Positions 7,281-7,680 of a DNA stretch of 7,680 nt are shown one piece after another; the first letter of the stretch is position 1; each line of letters begins with the position of its first letter. The stretch spans positions 1 through 7,680 of the forward strand of contig JACMOQ010000413.1 of NCBI GenBank assembly GCA_014377905.1, written 5' to 3'. Made by a program: the position numbers and the translations under genes. Below the pieces are notes generated by a model. That model had not been told where the DNA came from, did no database searches, and saw only the letters and a program-made list of their open reading frames with translations. Origin of the DNA: Acetobacteraceae bacterium (GTDB taxonomy: Bacteria; Pseudomonadota; Alphaproteobacteria; Acetobacterales; Acetobacteraceae).

Positions 7281-7281
7281 G

Positions 7282-7680
7282 ATGTCTGCCTATATCCCGA
7301 TCATGGCGCCCTCCCCCACATTGGTTGCCCTGAATCGCTTCGGACTTGGCGCCCGGCCTGGCGATCCTGGGCTGGTCGGGCGCGATCCGCGCGGCTTTGT
7401 GCGTCAGCAACTGGCCCGCCCCGACGCGGCGCTGCTGTCCACGCCCGGCCTCGCCAGCGCCGCGGCCAATCTGCGCGCCAATCGGCAAACTGAAATGCAG
7501 CGGGAACGCCAGCGCGCACCCGCCCCAGCCGGGGCCAAGCTTCCGCCATTGCCGCCAGTCGAGGACCGTATCTTTCGCGCCGAAATTCCCGCCCGCTTCA
7601 GCCGGCTTGCCGAAATTGAGGGCGGGTTGGTCGAACGGCTGGTGCTGTTCTGGTCCAACCATTTCGCGATATCCTCGGCC
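7282..7680 (+). CDS. DUF1800 family protein (N-terminal 133 residues, cut by window end)
   Basis: The frame stays open from ATG 7282 to the window edge; an in-frame TGA at 7261 limits the N-terminus. The start is uncertain: AAGGGG abuts ATG 7282, which is closer than ideal, while TTG 7267 and ATG 7303 are alternatives without a better ribosome binding site. Residues 13-27 read LVALNRFGLGARPGD, and the segment near 120-130 reads VERLVLFWSNHFAIS; both are hallmarks of DUF1800 proteins. Between them lies a charged, proline-rich stretch (RQTEMQRERQRAPAPAG region). No signal peptide is apparent in the visible part. The molecular function of DUF1800 is unestablished; the genes are often followed by a DUF1501 gene, which would lie outside this window. 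It is divergent from the TRAP operon, with a 63-base spacer. Confidence 0.82.
   Translation, partial: MSAYIPIMAPSPTLVALNRFGLGARPGDPGLVGRDPRGFVRQQLARPDAALLSTPGLASAAANLRANRQTEMQRERQRAPAPAGAKLPPLPPVEDRIFRAEIPARFSRLAEIEGGLVERLVLFWSNHFAISSA

Noticed and set aside
7219..7662. N-terminal extension of the TRAP binding-protein frame toward 7662
   Set aside because: A signal peptide with a good ribosome binding site begins at 7218, and the extension is antisense to the DUF1800 coding sequence with no protein-like character.

Overview
The window reads as a piece of a GC-rich alphaproteobacterial chromosome, possibly Rhodospirillales-like. The basis is the base composition by eye, the hopanoid-modification genes, and a TRAP transporter next to a DUF1800 gene. 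The lineage is an inference, since no ribosomal marker is present. Coding density is very high: there is no gene-free stretch longer than about 65 bases, and I see no RNA genes, insertion sequences, CRISPR arrays or long repeats.

Left part (1 to 2802, + strand): the 3' end of an hpnM-like gene (MlaC/Ttg2D-type periplasmic protein), then hpnI (membrane glycosyltransferase), then hpnJ (radical SAM enzyme). hpnM and hpnI overlap by four bases, and hpnI and hpnJ are 18 bases apart, so they form one operon. In characterised hopanoid producers HpnI glycosylates bacteriohopanetetrol, the deacetylase HpnK exposes the amine to give the glucosamine form, and HpnJ converts the sugar to the cyclitol ether. 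HpnK is not beside HpnI and HpnJ here, so it must lie outside the window or be missing.

Middle and right (7218 down to 2821, - strand): a probable three-gene operon. It encodes a periplasmic TRAP substrate-binding protein (DctP type), a fused small plus large TRAP permease (DctQM type) and a class I adenylate-forming acyl-CoA ligase. The spacings are 2 and 34 bases. The arrangement suggests uptake of an organic acid followed by activation to its CoA thioester; the substrate cannot be read from the sequence. The ligase converges on hpnJ with 18 bases between stop codons and no recognisable terminator.

Right edge (7282 to 7680, + strand): the N-terminus of a DUF1800-family protein, divergent from the TRAP operon and running off the window. 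The 63-base divergent spacer holds a plausible sigma70-type promoter for the TRAP operon. A perfect 6-base inverted repeat covers its -35 element and could be an operator or a short RNA hairpin.

I found no clear sign of an undescribed system. The items most worth a second look are the TRAP-plus-ligase module of unknown substrate, the inverted repeat in the divergent promoter, and the hopanoid cluster without hpnK at this spot.
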